DNA of 64,000 bases from an uncultured Lachnospiraceae bacterium (GTDB lineage: Bacteria > Bacillota > Clostridia > Lachnospirales > Lachnospiraceae), in contig CACZJZ010000001.1 of the NCBI GenBank assembly GCA_902781655.1, positions 1-64,000 on the forward strand, read 5' to 3'. Of the stretch, positions 36,376 to 45,828 are shown in pieces. A program made the translations under genes and the position numbers. The notes beneath the pieces were generated by a model. The model was not told where the DNA came from and ran no database searches. It was given only the letters and a program-made list of their open reading frames with translations. Within the stretch, counting starts at the first letter, position 1, and every line of letters begins with the position of its first letter.

Positions 36376-38676
36376 ATGAAATATAAGAAATCGATGGCGT
36401 CACATCTTCAGCGGAAGAAGAAGCAGCACAAGGAAAAGAAGGCCGTTCACATGGAGGGCACCTTCCAGAGCAATACCCGGGGATTCGGTTTTGTCGTGGT
36501 AGACGGGATCGAAAGCGATTTATATATTCCACAGGGCATGACTGGAAACGCCTTTTATGGCGATGTGGTGGAGGTCCGCCTGCTGCCGGGGTATGACCCC
36601 AGGCTTGTGGAACAATACCAGGCGTTTCACGCGGAAAGTGGAGAGGATTGCGGGGCGGACCAGAATGGCACGCAGCAGAATGAGAAAACGGAGGGCAGCC
36701 GCGGACAGGGGGCGGCTGCCGCACACGGCAGGAAGATTCATCCCTCGAGGCGCACGGAGGCTGCGGTTGTCCGAATTGTGCGCCATACGGTGACAACAGT
36801 GGTAGGAACCTGCCGCAGAGATGGCCGCCACGCGATTGTTGTGCCGGACAATCACCATATTCCGTTTGACATCGCGGTGCAGCCGGAGCACTCGCTGCCG
36901 GCGGAGGACGGTCAGAAGGTCGTGCTGACCATTGAGGACTACGGCACCGCCGGGCGCAGCGCCTCCGGCAGGATCACGGAGGTGCTGGGGAGCATGGACG
37001 ACCCGGGCGTGGATGTTCTCAGCATCATTCGCGCCATGGATCTGCCGGAGGCGTTTCCGGAGGACGTCAGGCGCGAGGCGGCTGCCCTTCCGGATCATGT
37101 GGAAACCCGGCACTTCACCAGACGGGGCGGTTTTGAAGACCTGCGCAGGACGCTGACGGTCACCATCGACGGGGAGGACACGAAGGATATCGACGACGCG
37201 GTTTCACTAACGCGCACGGAAGATGGCCTCTGGGAACTCGGTGTCCATATCGCGGATGTGAGCCGGTATGTCACAGAGGGAAGCGCACTCGACCGGGAGG
37301 CGCTGAACCGGACGACCAGCATCTATCTGGTGGACCGCGTCATCCCAATGCTGCCGACAGAACTGTCAAACGGCATCTGTTCCCTGAACGAGGGGGAGGA
37401 CCGCCTCGCCCTCTCCTGTATCATGGATATCGACCGACAGGGCAGTGTGGTGCGGTACCGGATCACCGAGTCCAAAATCCACTCGGATGCGCGCCTCACT
37501 TACTCCGGTGTACATGCTGTTCTGACACAGGGCGATACCACAGAAATCAGCGAGCATCTGAAGCGCCAGGGCATGAAGCGGGGCGTGAGACAGAAGACAG
37601 AGGCGATTGCGGCGATGCTCGTGGAGATGGAGAAGCTCTCCGAAATTCTGTCAGAGGCGAGGGCCAGAAGGGGCGCCATTGATTTTGACACGCCGGAGGC
37701 GAAGATCATTCTGGATGAGAACGGAAGACCGGTGGAGATCAAACAGTATGAGAGCACAGAAGCCAATCTCCTGATCGAGAATTTCATGCTGATGGCGAAC
37801 GAGACGGTCGCCCGTCACTGCTGCGGGCTGGGCCTTCCTTTTGTTTATCGGAGCCACGGGGAGCCGGATCCGGACAAAATCAATGATCTCGCCCACCTTC
37901 TCTCGAATCTCGGCATTCGGACGGAGATGGGCAGAAAAGAGGAGAAGGGCCGCAAAGTGAAGCCCGGCGATATTCGGAATGTGATGGGGCGGATCAAGGG
38001 CATGCCGGAGGAGGCGACGCTTACCCGCATGACGCTTCGTTCCATGCAGCAGGCAAAATATACGACGGAGTGCAAGGGACACTTCGGCCTTGCGCTCCAG
38101 TATTACTGTCATTTTACTTCACCGATACGCCGGTATCCGGATCTGCAGATTCACCGCATCATCCGCGAGAATATCGCGAAAAAGGGACTTTCCGGCAAAC
38201 GCACAAAGCACTATGAGACGATTCTTCCGGAGGTGTGTGCAAGGTCCTCTGCCGGAGAGCGGCGCGCCGACGACGCGGAGCGGCAGACGGAGAAGCTGAA
38301 GAAGTGTGAGTACATGGTGAAACATATCGGAGAGTCTGCCATCGGCGTGGTTTCCGGCCTGACCTCCTGGGGCATGTATGTGGAATTGCCAAATACGGTG
38401 GAAGGCCTTGTCCCCATGGCGTGCCTGTTTGACGATTACTATGTTTTTGACGAGAAATCCTATATACTGAGGGGCGAGCGCACCCACAAGACCTACAGCC
38501 TGGGCGATCCTGTGCGGATCAAAGTGGCAGCGGTGGATACGGTGGCGCGCACCATCGATTTTGTCCCGGACACGGGAGATGCGGACAGCCGGGAGGCGCA
38601 GGCGGTCCGCCGGATACAGGAGCAAGGCACAGATCATGGCACAGGCAAGGGAGCCGTTAAAGCTCATCGCAAATAA
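36376..38676 (+). CDS. rnr: ribonuclease R
   Basis: A 766-residue processive 3'-5' exoribonuclease that degrades structured RNA and works with tmRNA on non-stop mRNAs. Cold-shock-type RNA-binding segments (about 25-110 and 150-215), the RNB catalytic domain with its Asp cluster in TIDGEDTKDIDDAVSL and ELGVHIADVSRYV, and a C-terminal S1 domain (GVVSGLTSWGMYVELPNTVEG) are in order. A charged linker with QNGTQQNEK splits the cold-shock parts. ATG 36376 follows GGGAG. The end overlaps smpB by 41 bases. Confidence 0.97.
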   Translation: MKYKKSMASHLQRKKKQHKEKKAVHMEGTFQSNTRGFGFVVVDGIESDLYIPQGMTGNAFYGDVVEVRLLPGYDPRLVEQYQAFHAESGEDCGADQNGTQQNEKTEGSRGQGAAAAHGRKIHPSRRTEAAVVRIVRHTVTTVVGTCRRDGRHAIVVPDNHHIPFDIAVQPEHSLPAEDGQKVVLTIEDYGTAGRSASGRITEVLGSMDDPGVDVLSIIRAMDLPEAFPEDVRREAAALPDHVETRHFTRRGGFEDLRRTLTVTIDGEDTKDIDDAVSLTRTEDGLWELGVHIADVSRYVTEGSALDREALNRTTSIYLVDRVIPMLPTELSNGICSLNEGEDRLALSCIMDIDRQGSVVRYRITESKIHSDARLTYSGVHAVLTQGDTTEISEHLKRQGMKRGVRQKTEAIAAMLVEMEKLSEILSEARARRGAIDFDTPEAKIILDENGRPVEIKQYESTEANLLIENFMLMANETVARHCCGLGLPFVYRSHGEPDPDKINDLAHLLSNLGIRTEMGRKEEKGRKVKPGDIRNVMGRIKGMPEEATLTRMTLRSMQQAKYTTECKGHFGLALQYYCHFTSPIRRYPDLQIHRIIRENIAKKGLSGKRTKHYETILPEVCARSSAGERRADDAERQTEKLKKCEYMVKHIGESAIGVVSGLTSWGMYVELPNTVEGLVPMACLFDDYYVFDEKSYILRGERTHKTYSLGDPVRIKVAAVDTVARTIDFVPDTGDADSREAQAVRRIQEQGTDHGTGKGAVKAHRK

Positions 38677-39109
38677 TAAAAAGGCATATCACGATTATTT
38701 CATCCTGGAAAAGTACGAATGCGGCATCGAGCTGTTCGGCACGGAGGTAAAATCTCTGCGGCAGGGAAAATGCAGCATCAAGGAGGCATACGTGGACATC
38801 CGGGGCGGCGAGGTCTTCGTCTGCGGCATGAATATCAGCCCCTATGAGCACGGGAATATCATGAACAAGGACCCACTCCGGGAGAGAAAGCTTCTCCTGC
38901 ATAAGAGCGAAATCATGAAGCTTATGGGACAGATTCAGACAAAAGGGTTCACACTGGTGCCGCTCGAGGTGTACTTCCGGAATGGCCGGGTGAAGGTGGA
39001 GATCGGGCTTGCCAAAGGCAAGAAGCTCTATGATAAGCGGGAAGACAAGAGAAAGAAGGACGTGAGCCGCGAGACGGAGCGTGATTACAAGGTGACGCTG
39101 AAGGGGTAG
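38636..39109 (+). CDS. smpB: SsrA-binding protein SmpB
   Basis: A 157-residue protein that binds tmRNA and brings it to stalled ribosomes. KAYHDYFILEKYECGIEL, GTEVKSLRQG and the C-terminal tail KKLYDKREDKRKKD are all diagnostic. ATG 38636 is chosen because it gives the family length; the frame's earlier start lies inside rnr. It overlaps rnr by 41 bases, so translation is probably coupled. Its RNA partner ssrA lies 2.6 kb downstream. Confidence 0.97.
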   Translation: MAQAREPLKLIANNKKAYHDYFILEKYECGIELFGTEVKSLRQGKCSIKEAYVDIRGGEVFVCGMNISPYEHGNIMNKDPLRERKLLLHKSEIMKLMGQIQTKGFTLVPLEVYFRNGRVKVEIGLAKGKKLYDKREDKRKKDVSRETERDYKVTLKG

Positions 39110-39111
39110 CT

Positions 39112-40557
39112 GTGACGAAGAGGAGATTTGTTCCGGTGCTGCTGTTTCTTCTCCTGCAGTCGGCACTGATGGCCCTCTGTGTCTTTACGTCGAGACCGGA
39201 CCGGCACTGGCAGGACTGGGGAGCGCAGGAGAAGCAATATGAAGCGCTTGCCGTCTCGATGGCGGAGGGGAGGCTGTGGCTGCCTGAGAGGGTTCCGGAC
39301 TCCCTTCTGGCGCTGGAAGATCCGTATGACCCCGGCAGGCGCGCTGCCGCCTCGGTGCTGAGCGGGGACGCCTATCCGGTGGATGTGGCGCTCTATGACG
39401 GGCATTATTATGTCTACTTCGGGATTGTGCCGGAGCTGCTGTTCTTTCTGCCGTTCCGGCTGCTGACGGGGCATACGCTGCCAACATGGGCACCGATTCT
39501 GCTCTGCGTGATCATGACGGTGCCGGGTGCTTTTTTCCTGGTGCGGGAGCTGCTCGGCGGAGCGGACAGGGCAACGGACAGAGAGAGCTGGATTCTTTTC
39601 GGCACGGCAGTGTTTCTGACGGCTTCAGGGCTGCCGTTTCTAGCGGCGTTTCCTTCCACATACACGATGCCGGTTGTGACGGCGCTCTGCCTTGGCGTGT
39701 GGGGGCTGTATGCCTGGATGCGGCGGTGCTATGTGGCAGGAGCAGTGCTTCTGTCTCTGATCATCGGCTGTCGCCCGCAGATGGCGGCGGTACTGTTTCT
39801 GGCATTTCCGCTCTTCCGGGAGGAAATCCGGGATGGAATATTTTTTCGGAGATCCGCGGGGAGCATGCGGCGCACCTTCGCGGTGATCTTGCCGTTTCTT
39901 CTGACCGGAGGAGCCGTGCTCTGGTATAATGCGGCCCGTTTCGGCAGCCCGCTTGAATTCGGATATCGCTATCTGCTCACCGCTTCGGATCTGACGAGAC
40001 AGTCTGTGACGGCAGGGAAGGTGATCGCCGGCATCTGGTACGAGCTGCTGTGTCCGATGCGGCTGACGCCGGTCTTTCCCTGGGTGCAGGAGGCGGCAGT
40101 GCCGGATGCGCTTCGCCAGACGCTTTATATTGAGCCGCTGATCGGAGGCTGCCTTGCGATGTATCCCGTGCTGCTCACGGCGTTCGGCGTGCTGCAGAGG
40201 CGCTCTTCCACACCGGAAAGGCAGCCGGTTGGAAACGGGCCTGCCGTGGGCCGGGTGAGCCTTGCGCTGGCGGCTGCCATCGCAGCGGCGGACATTGTGT
40301 CAGCGGGTATTTCGCAGAGATATATGGCGGATTACGGATGGCTCTTGTGTATTCCGGCGGTCCTGGTGCTGCGCACCGCCCTGGAGGAAGCACCGCATAG
40401 GTCCCGGATGGCCGGGGCAGTCCGAATCTGGTTTGTTCTGTCCGGCCTCTTCAGTCTGCTCGCGGGGTATGGCTGTCTGCTCTCGGACGGACGATATTTT
40501 GCAATGCGGCAGACAAACCCGGCGGTGTTCGAGGTTCTGCGGCGGTTCTTTTCGTGA
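39112..40557 (+). CDS. polytopic membrane protein of unknown function
   Basis: A 481-residue protein with about ten hydrophobic segments and an external loop after the first helix (residues 24-90) rich in charged residues, with DVALYDGHYYVYFGIVPELL leading into the second helix. The layout resembles GT-C glycosyltransferase-like proteins, but I see no clear DE catalytic pair and make no function call. The GTG start at 39112 follows the smpB stop by two bases, with AAGGGG in the smpB end as ribosome site, so it is probably translated from the rnr-smpB transcript. Confidence 0.7.
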   Translation: MTKRRFVPVLLFLLLQSALMALCVFTSRPDRHWQDWGAQEKQYEALAVSMAEGRLWLPERVPDSLLALEDPYDPGRRAAASVLSGDAYPVDVALYDGHYYVYFGIVPELLFFLPFRLLTGHTLPTWAPILLCVIMTVPGAFFLVRELLGGADRATDRESWILFGTAVFLTASGLPFLAAFPSTYTMPVVTALCLGVWGLYAWMRRCYVAGAVLLSLIIGCRPQMAAVLFLAFPLFREEIRDGIFFRRSAGSMRRTFAVILPFLLTGGAVLWYNAARFGSPLEFGYRYLLTASDLTRQSVTAGKVIAGIWYELLCPMRLTPVFPWVQEAAVPDALRQTLYIEPLIGGCLAMYPVLLTAFGVLQRRSSTPERQPVGNGPAVGRVSLALAAAIAAADIVSAGISQRYMADYGWLLCIPAVLVLRTALEEAPHRSRMAGAVRIWFVLSGLFSLLAGYGCLLSDGRYFAMRQTNPAVFEVLRRFFS

Positions 40558-40577
40558 GAACCTCCGCAGGGATGGGA

Positions 40578-40601
40578 ACAGGCGTCCGCCTGTGATATAC
40601 T
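40578..40601 (+). promoter_or_regulatory. extended -10 promoter with adjoining inverted repeat
   Basis: TGATATACT (40593-40601) is an extended -10 box. Directly ahead lies a 7-bp inverted repeat, ACAGGCG/CGCCTGT (40578-40584 with 40587-40593), which could be an operator for the radical SAM gene or the end of the preceding transcript. Confidence 0.45.
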
Positions 40602-40658
40602 GATGAGGTCATCCGCCGCAAGGAGGGTGGACTGCCATATTTTGAAAGGAGATTTCCA

Positions 40659-41657
40659 GTGCCTATTCAGATCAACAGCTTTATGGGTAAGTTCGGCTTT
40701 TTCGCGAGGCAGCACTTTTCGAAGCTTGCCAGCGACGCCTATCTCAGACTGCAGTTCCGCACGAGGGGAGAGCAGCAGAAGGCCTATATAGATTATTTCC
40801 TGCATTCAGACCCGGTTCCCATGCCGAATGTTGTCAATATTGAGACGATCAACCGCTGCAACAGCACATGTGCCTTCTGCACGGCGAATGTGCACGCGGA
40901 GAAGCGGCCGCTGCGGCGGATGGATGAGGAACTCTATCACAGTATCATCGATCAGCTTGCCGACTGGGGGTACCAGGGCCATCTCACGCTGTACGGAAAC
41001 AATGAACCCTGGCTTGACCCGCGCATCGTCGAGCTCCATCGCTATGCAAGGGAAAAGCTGCCGGACTGCTTCATTTTCATGTCCACCAACGGCCTGATGC
41101 TGACGCTGGATCAGGTGCGGGCAATTCAGCCTTATATCAATCAGCTGATCATCAACAATTATGATATGAAGTATGAGCTGCACCGCAATATTCAGGAAAT
41201 CTACGATTATGTGAAGGCAAACCCGGAGGAATTCCGGGATCTCGACATTCAGATCCAGATGCGCTATCTCCAGGAAGTGCTGACAAACCGGGCCGGTTCG
41301 GCCCCAAACAAGAAGGCGACAGAGAAGGTCATAACGGAGACCTGCCTGCTACCGTTCACGGACATGTGGATCATGCCGAATGGAAAGATGGGGCTTTGCT
41401 GCTGCGATAACTTCGAGGTCACGGATTTTGCTGATCTGACAAAGGTGCCGTTAAAGGAGGCCTGGTCCGGCGAGGGGATCATGGAGGTCCGCCGCAGAAT
41501 CGCGGAGGGCAGACAGAACTATGATTTTTGCCGTCACTGTGACTTCATCGACGCAGGATTCCGCATGAATCTGGTGAAGAACATTCTGGAGCACGGGCAG
41601 GAGGCGGCGAACCGGATCGGCGGAAACGAGAGCATGGAAGTGCTGCACCGAAACTAA
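40659..41657 (+). CDS. radical SAM protein with SPASM-like C-terminus
   Basis: A 332-residue enzyme. The radical SAM cluster motif is CNSTCAFC (Cys 67, 71, 74) followed by typical barrel tracts (GHLTLYGNNEPWLD). The C-terminal part has Cys in GLCCCDN and FCRHCDF, like the auxiliary-cluster SPASM/Twitch domains. No peptide precursor or dedicated partner is adjacent, so the substrate is unknown. The GTG at 40659 has AAGGAG upstream. It has a possible promoter of its own and is followed directly by ssrA. Confidence 0.85.
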   Translation: MPIQINSFMGKFGFFARQHFSKLASDAYLRLQFRTRGEQQKAYIDYFLHSDPVPMPNVVNIETINRCNSTCAFCTANVHAEKRPLRRMDEELYHSIIDQLADWGYQGHLTLYGNNEPWLDPRIVELHRYAREKLPDCFIFMSTNGLMLTLDQVRAIQPYINQLIINNYDMKYELHRNIQEIYDYVKANPEEFRDLDIQIQMRYLQEVLTNRAGSAPNKKATEKVITETCLLPFTDMWIMPNGKMGLCCCDNFEVTDFADLTKVPLKEAWSGEGIMEVRRRIAEGRQNYDFCRHCDFIDAGFRMNLVKNILEHGQEAANRIGGNESMEVLHRN

Positions 41658-41664
41658 ATCACAC

Positions 41665-41694
41665 TTGCCTCAGGACGGGCAGATGTCATATAAT
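41665..41694 (+). promoter_or_regulatory. ssrA promoter
   Basis: TTGCCT (41665-41670) and TATAAT (41689-41694), 18 bp apart, with the RNA beginning 13 bases after the -10 box. Confidence 0.8.
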
Positions 41695-41707
41695 GATCTT
41701 TCCAGAA

Positions 41708-42068
41708 GGGCCAGTAAAGGTTTCGACAGGGGTCCGGAACGTGGAGAAGCTATCCGAATGCAAGGGCGTAACCCGGCAAAATAAAAATAAACGCTAACGA
41801 CAACGAATTAGCACTCGCAGCCTGAGCGCTGCGCGCCTCCGGAGAATCACTCACAGTTTTCTGATCTGGCGTCATGAATGTGGGAAACGACTGCGGCTAA
41901 GCTTTGCACTGCAGGGCGTATCATGAAGCTACCAAACCTGTATGGCTGTCTGCTTCCGTACAGGATGCGGGAAGGGATGCCGGCATGCCGGCCTCGCAAT
42001 AACAGACTACGATAGTAGAAGGACACCGGAGGGGCTTTTGGACGCGGGTTCGATTCCCGCCTGGTCCA
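41708..42068 (+). ncRNA. ssrA: transfer-messenger RNA (tmRNA)
   Basis: A 361-base RNA that frees stalled ribosomes and tags the peptide for proteolysis. The 5' end GGGCCAG pairs with CTGGTCC at 42061-42067 to form the acceptor stem; the conserved 5' block AAAGGTTTCGACAGG and the T-arm GGGTTCGATTCCC are present. The tag reading frame begins with the resume codon GCT at 41793 and ends with TGA at 41823-41825, encoding ANDNELALAA. CCA is not encoded. It has its own promoter and terminator and lies 2.6 kb from smpB. Confidence 0.95.
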
Positions 42069-42086
42069 CTGTTTTCCAGACATTCC

Positions 42087-42125
42087 GCACCGTATTCCAG
42101 GAGACATCGAATACGGTGCTTTTTT
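42087..42125 (+). terminator. ssrA terminator
   Basis: A perfect 11-bp stem (42087-42097 with 42109-42119) followed by six T (42120-42125). Confidence 0.92.
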
Positions 42126-42168
42126 CGTAGGCTTCAGGCACAGGATTATGAAAGGACGGGAGAAAATC

Positions 42169-42849
42169 ATGGATCCGATCCGTGTGATGGATGTAAAGGA
42201 ATCGATCCTGCAGGATAATGACGCGAGGGCGGAGGCGGTCCGCAGGGAGCTGCGGGAGAAGAAGGTCTTTTTGCTCAATCTGATGGGGTCGCCCGGCGCG
42301 GGCAAGACAACCACGCTGGTCAGCACGATCCGGGCGCTGCGGGGCGAGTTCCGGATCGGCGTCATGGAGGCGGACGTGGACAGCGATGTCGATGCCCGCG
42401 CGGTGCAGGAAGCCGGCGCGGAGGCGATTCAGCTTCACACCGGCGGCATGTGCCACCTGGACGCCGGGATGACGAGAGAGGGCCTCTCCGGCCTGGTGCC
42501 GGACGGCTTCGATCTCATCGTGATCGAGAATGTCGGCAACCTTGTCTGCCCCGCGGAATTTGACGTGGGACAGGCGAAGCGCGCGATGATTCTGTCCATG
42601 CCGGAGGGAGACGACAAACCGCTCAAGTATCCGCTGATGTTTGAGGTCGCGGATATTGTCCTGCTGGGCAAAATTGACACGGCGGCCTATTTTGATTTTG
42701 ACCGGGAGGCGTTCCGGAGGAATGTGCGCCTCCGCAATCCGGATGTGCCGATTCTTCCCTGCTCCGCCAGAACGGGAGAGGGGATGGAGGCATGGTATGA
42801 ATGGCTCCGCGGAGAGATCCGCGCGTATAGAAAGGCGTGTGAACAGTGA
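42169..42849 (+). CDS. hypB: HypB-type nickel-insertion GTPase
   Basis: A 226-residue SIMIBI-class GTPase that loads nickel into hydrogenase (or related nickel enzymes). Walker A is GSPGAGKTTT, the conserved metal-site Cys-His pair is in GGMCHLDAGM, and ENVGNLVCPAEFDVG is diagnostic. It lacks the N-terminal His-rich or Cys metal store found in some HypB proteins. ATG 42169 has GGGAG 7 bases upstream. Its stop overlaps the start of the PreP gene by four bases. No other hyp gene, hydrogenase or urease gene is in the window. Confidence 0.92.
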   Translation: MDPIRVMDVKESILQDNDARAEAVRRELREKKVFLLNLMGSPGAGKTTTLVSTIRALRGEFRIGVMEADVDSDVDARAVQEAGAEAIQLHTGGMCHLDAGMTREGLSGLVPDGFDLIVIENVGNLVCPAEFDVGQAKRAMILSMPEGDDKPLKYPLMFEVADIVLLGKIDTAAYFDFDREAFRRNVRLRNPDVPILPCSARTGEGMEAWYEWLRGEIRAYRKACEQ

Positions 42850-45812
42850 ACGAGAAAGCAATACCTGCCCAGTATGCGGTGCTGCGCCGGGAATTTCTGC
42901 CGGATATCGGCTCGGAGGCAATTCTGCTCCGCCACAAGAAAAGCGGCGCCAGAGTGCTTCTGATGCCGAATGAAGACGACAACAAGGTCTTTTACATCGG
43001 GTTCCGCACGCCGCCCAGGGATTCCACGGGAGTGGCCCATATCATCGAACACACGGTTCTGAACGGCTCGCGCGATTTTCCGGTCAAGGATCCGTTCCGG
43101 GAGCTTGCCAAGGGTTCCCTCAACACGTTTCTCAACGCGATGACCTATCCGGATAAGACGGTATATCCGGTGGCAAGCTGTAACGAAAAGGATTTTGCCA
43201 ATCTGTGCCATGTATATCTCGATGCAGTGTTTCATCCCAATATTTATCAGGAGAGGCGGATCTTCGAGCAGGAGGGCTGGCACTACGAGCATGACGAGCG
43301 GGGGAGACTGACGGTCAACGGCGTCGTCTTCAACGAAATGAAGGGCGCGATGTCCTCCCCGGATGACGTGCTGGAGAACGCGGTGTACGCGTCGCTTTTC
43401 CCGGACACGACCTACGCGATGGTGTCCGGCGGCGATCCGGCTGTGATTCCTTCCCTCACCTATGAGGCATATCTTGATTTCCACCGGCGGTACTATCATC
43501 CGTCGAACAGCTTTCTCTTTCTCTATGGAAATCTCGACATGAATGAGCGCCTTTCCTGGATGGACAGGCAATATCTGTCACAGTATAATGCGCAGCCGGT
43601 GGACAGCCGGATCGCGGCGCAGCCTGCCTTCCGGACACCGGCGTCGGCCGACGTGCCGTATTCCCTGATGCCGGAGGAGGACCCTGCGGACAAGACCTTC
43701 TATGCCTATAGTGTGGTTCTGCCGGGGCGGGATGCGAGGCTCGACGCCGCGTTCCGCGTGCTGGATTATGTCCTGTGCGACGCAGAAGGCGCGCCGCTCC
43801 GGCGTGCGCTGGAGGAGGCGGGCATCGGCGAGGATGTGTCGAGCCTGTATGAGAACGGCGTGAATCAGCCTGTCTGGACACTGACGGCAAAATACGCGGC
43901 AGCAGGACAGCAGAAGGCGTTTGAGGAGGTTGTGCGCGGCGCGCTGCAGGAGATTGCGGATCGCGGATTTGACCGGGATGCGCTCCTCGCCGGTATCAAT
44001 TATCACGAATTCCGGTACCGGGAGGCAGATTTCGGCTCCTATCCCAAGGGACTGATCTTCGGGCTTTCGGCACTGGACTCCTGGCTCTATGATGAGAATG
44101 CGCCGTGGCTCTATCTCACGGAGGGAAGGATTTATGAGGAACTGAGGGATGCGGCAGCGTCCGGGTATTTTGAATCCCTGATCCGGACCTGGTATCTCGA
44201 CAATCCGCACCGCAGCATGGTGACGCTCCATCCGGAGCCGGGCAGGCAGGAGAGGATGGAACGGGAGGCCGCGGAGAAGCTGTCCGCGCTGGAGGCCTCC
44301 ATGAGTCCGGCGGAGAAGGAACAGATTTCGGAAGAGGAGTTGCGCCTGAGGCAGTATCATGACACGCCGGATGATCCGGAGATGATCCGCAGGATTCCGC
44401 TTCTGGAGCGGTCAGATCTGCGGCAGCAGGCACTGCCGTTCCGGAATGAGACGAAGAAGCTCACGCCGGACGGTGAATGCATCCTGCTTTGTCATCCGGT
44501 ATTTACCGGCGGAATCAATTATGTCACGCTCTGCTTCGACATCCGCAGGATTCCGCAGCGGTTCTACCCGTATCTTGTTGTGCTCAGGACGGTGTTCTCA
44601 GCGCTGTCGACAAAGCGTCATTCGTATGCGGCGCTGAACAGTCAGATCAATATTCACACCGGCGGTATCTCTGCCTCAGTCGTCACTTACGCGTCGGAGG
44701 AGAATCCGGAGCAGTACCGGTTTCAGTTTGAGGTGTCGGTGCGGATGCTCCAGAAGAATCTGCCGGAGGCGTTCTCACTCCTGAGGGAAATTCTCACGGA
44801 GACGGATTACACTGACACGAAGCGGATACGGAGGCTCCTGGAGGAGGAACGTTCTGCCATGCGGCAGGATCTGCCGATGTCCGGACACGCCACGGCGCTG
44901 ACACGGGCGCAGGCGCATTTCCTTGAAACCGGCGTGATTCAGGATGATATGAACGGGATCGGCGCTTATCGCTTCCTGTGCCGGATTCTGGATTCCGGGG
45001 AGATCTCCCTGAAGGAGGTCACGGAGACGCTGCAGGAAATGGCCGGCTGGATCTTTGCGCCGGAGCGTCTGACGCTTGTCGACACAACGGCGGCAGGGGA
45101 AGACTGCGAGGCAGCTGCGCCGCAGGCGGCGGCGCTCCGCGCATCGCTCGCGGCCGCGAGGGAGCGTATCTGGGAGGAAAACGGCCCTGTATGCGCCGGA
45201 AAGGATGAGGCGCCCTTCCGTGTCCGGCTTCGGACCGGTCGGGAAGCGTTTACAACCGCGGGCGGCGTGCAGTATGTATGCGAGGCAGGAGATTATCTGC
45301 GGCAGGGGCTGCCTTTCCATGGTGCGCTGAGGGTACTCCGTGTGATTCTCGGCTACGATTATCTCTGGATCAGACTGCGGGACCAGGGCGGCGCATATGG
45401 ATGCATGGGCGGTTTCACAAGGGAGGGATGCGGTTATTTTGTCACATTCCGCGATCCACATCTCGGACGGACGCTGCGGGTGTTCGATGGCGTCCCGGAG
45501 GCGGTGCGCCGGTTCGGGGCGGATGACCGGACGATGACGCAGTATGTCATCGGTGCGGTGAGCGCCATGGATCTGCCGATGACGCCGTCTGCGTTCGGGC
45601 GGTACAGCATGTCCTGCTATCTGTCCGGTGTTTCAATGGATCGCATCCAGCAGTATCGGAATGAGGTGCTGGCCTGCACACAGGAGGATATCCGGGCGCT
45701 TGCGGATTACGCCGATGCCACGCTCCAAAGCAGCGCGCTGGTCGTCATCGGCAGTCCGGAGAAAATCCGGGAACACAGGGAACGGTTTGACCGGGTGGAA
45801 GCGCTGCTGTAA
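42846..45812 (+). CDS. PreP-type metallopeptidase (M16C, insulinase family)
   Basis: A 988-residue zinc peptidase. The inverted HxxEH zinc motif is in VAHIIEHTVLNGS, with the third zinc ligand Glu expected in the FNEMKGAMSSPDDVLE helix. GGAYGC near the C-terminus is the substrate-clamping region of the second half. The double M16 architecture and length match presequence peptidase, which degrades short unstructured peptides such as cleaved signal sequences. It has no signal peptide. The GTG start shares four bases with the hypB stop. era follows 16 bases later. Confidence 0.93.
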   Translation: MNEKAIPAQYAVLRREFLPDIGSEAILLRHKKSGARVLLMPNEDDNKVFYIGFRTPPRDSTGVAHIIEHTVLNGSRDFPVKDPFRELAKGSLNTFLNAMTYPDKTVYPVASCNEKDFANLCHVYLDAVFHPNIYQERRIFEQEGWHYEHDERGRLTVNGVVFNEMKGAMSSPDDVLENAVYASLFPDTTYAMVSGGDPAVIPSLTYEAYLDFHRRYYHPSNSFLFLYGNLDMNERLSWMDRQYLSQYNAQPVDSRIAAQPAFRTPASADVPYSLMPEEDPADKTFYAYSVVLPGRDARLDAAFRVLDYVLCDAEGAPLRRALEEAGIGEDVSSLYENGVNQPVWTLTAKYAAAGQQKAFEEVVRGALQEIADRGFDRDALLAGINYHEFRYREADFGSYPKGLIFGLSALDSWLYDENAPWLYLTEGRIYEELRDAAASGYFESLIRTWYLDNPHRSMVTLHPEPGRQERMEREAAEKLSALEASMSPAEKEQISEEELRLRQYHDTPDDPEMIRRIPLLERSDLRQQALPFRNETKKLTPDGECILLCHPVFTGGINYVTLCFDIRRIPQRFYPYLVVLRTVFSALSTKRHSYAALNSQINIHTGGISASVVTYASEENPEQYRFQFEVSVRMLQKNLPEAFSLLREILTETDYTDTKRIRRLLEEERSAMRQDLPMSGHATALTRAQAHFLETGVIQDDMNGIGAYRFLCRILDSGEISLKEVTETLQEMAGWIFAPERLTLVDTTAAGEDCEAAAPQAAALRASLAAARERIWEENGPVCAGKDEAPFRVRLRTGREAFTTAGGVQYVCEAGDYLRQGLPFHGALRVLRVILGYDYLWIRLRDQGGAYGCMGGFTREGCGYFVTFRDPHLGRTLRVFDGVPEAVRRFGADDRTMTQYVIGAVSAMDLPMTPSAFGRYSMSCYLSGVSMDRIQQYRNEVLACTQEDIRALADYADATLQSSALVVIGSPEKIREHRERFDRVEALL

Positions 45813-45828
45813 GCACGGGGGAATAGCT

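Noticed and set aside
42040-42068. Possible tRNA gene from the T-arm and acceptor-like end
   Set aside because: The matching 5' acceptor strand lies 340 bases upstream with a tag reading frame between, so it is the 3' end of tmRNA.
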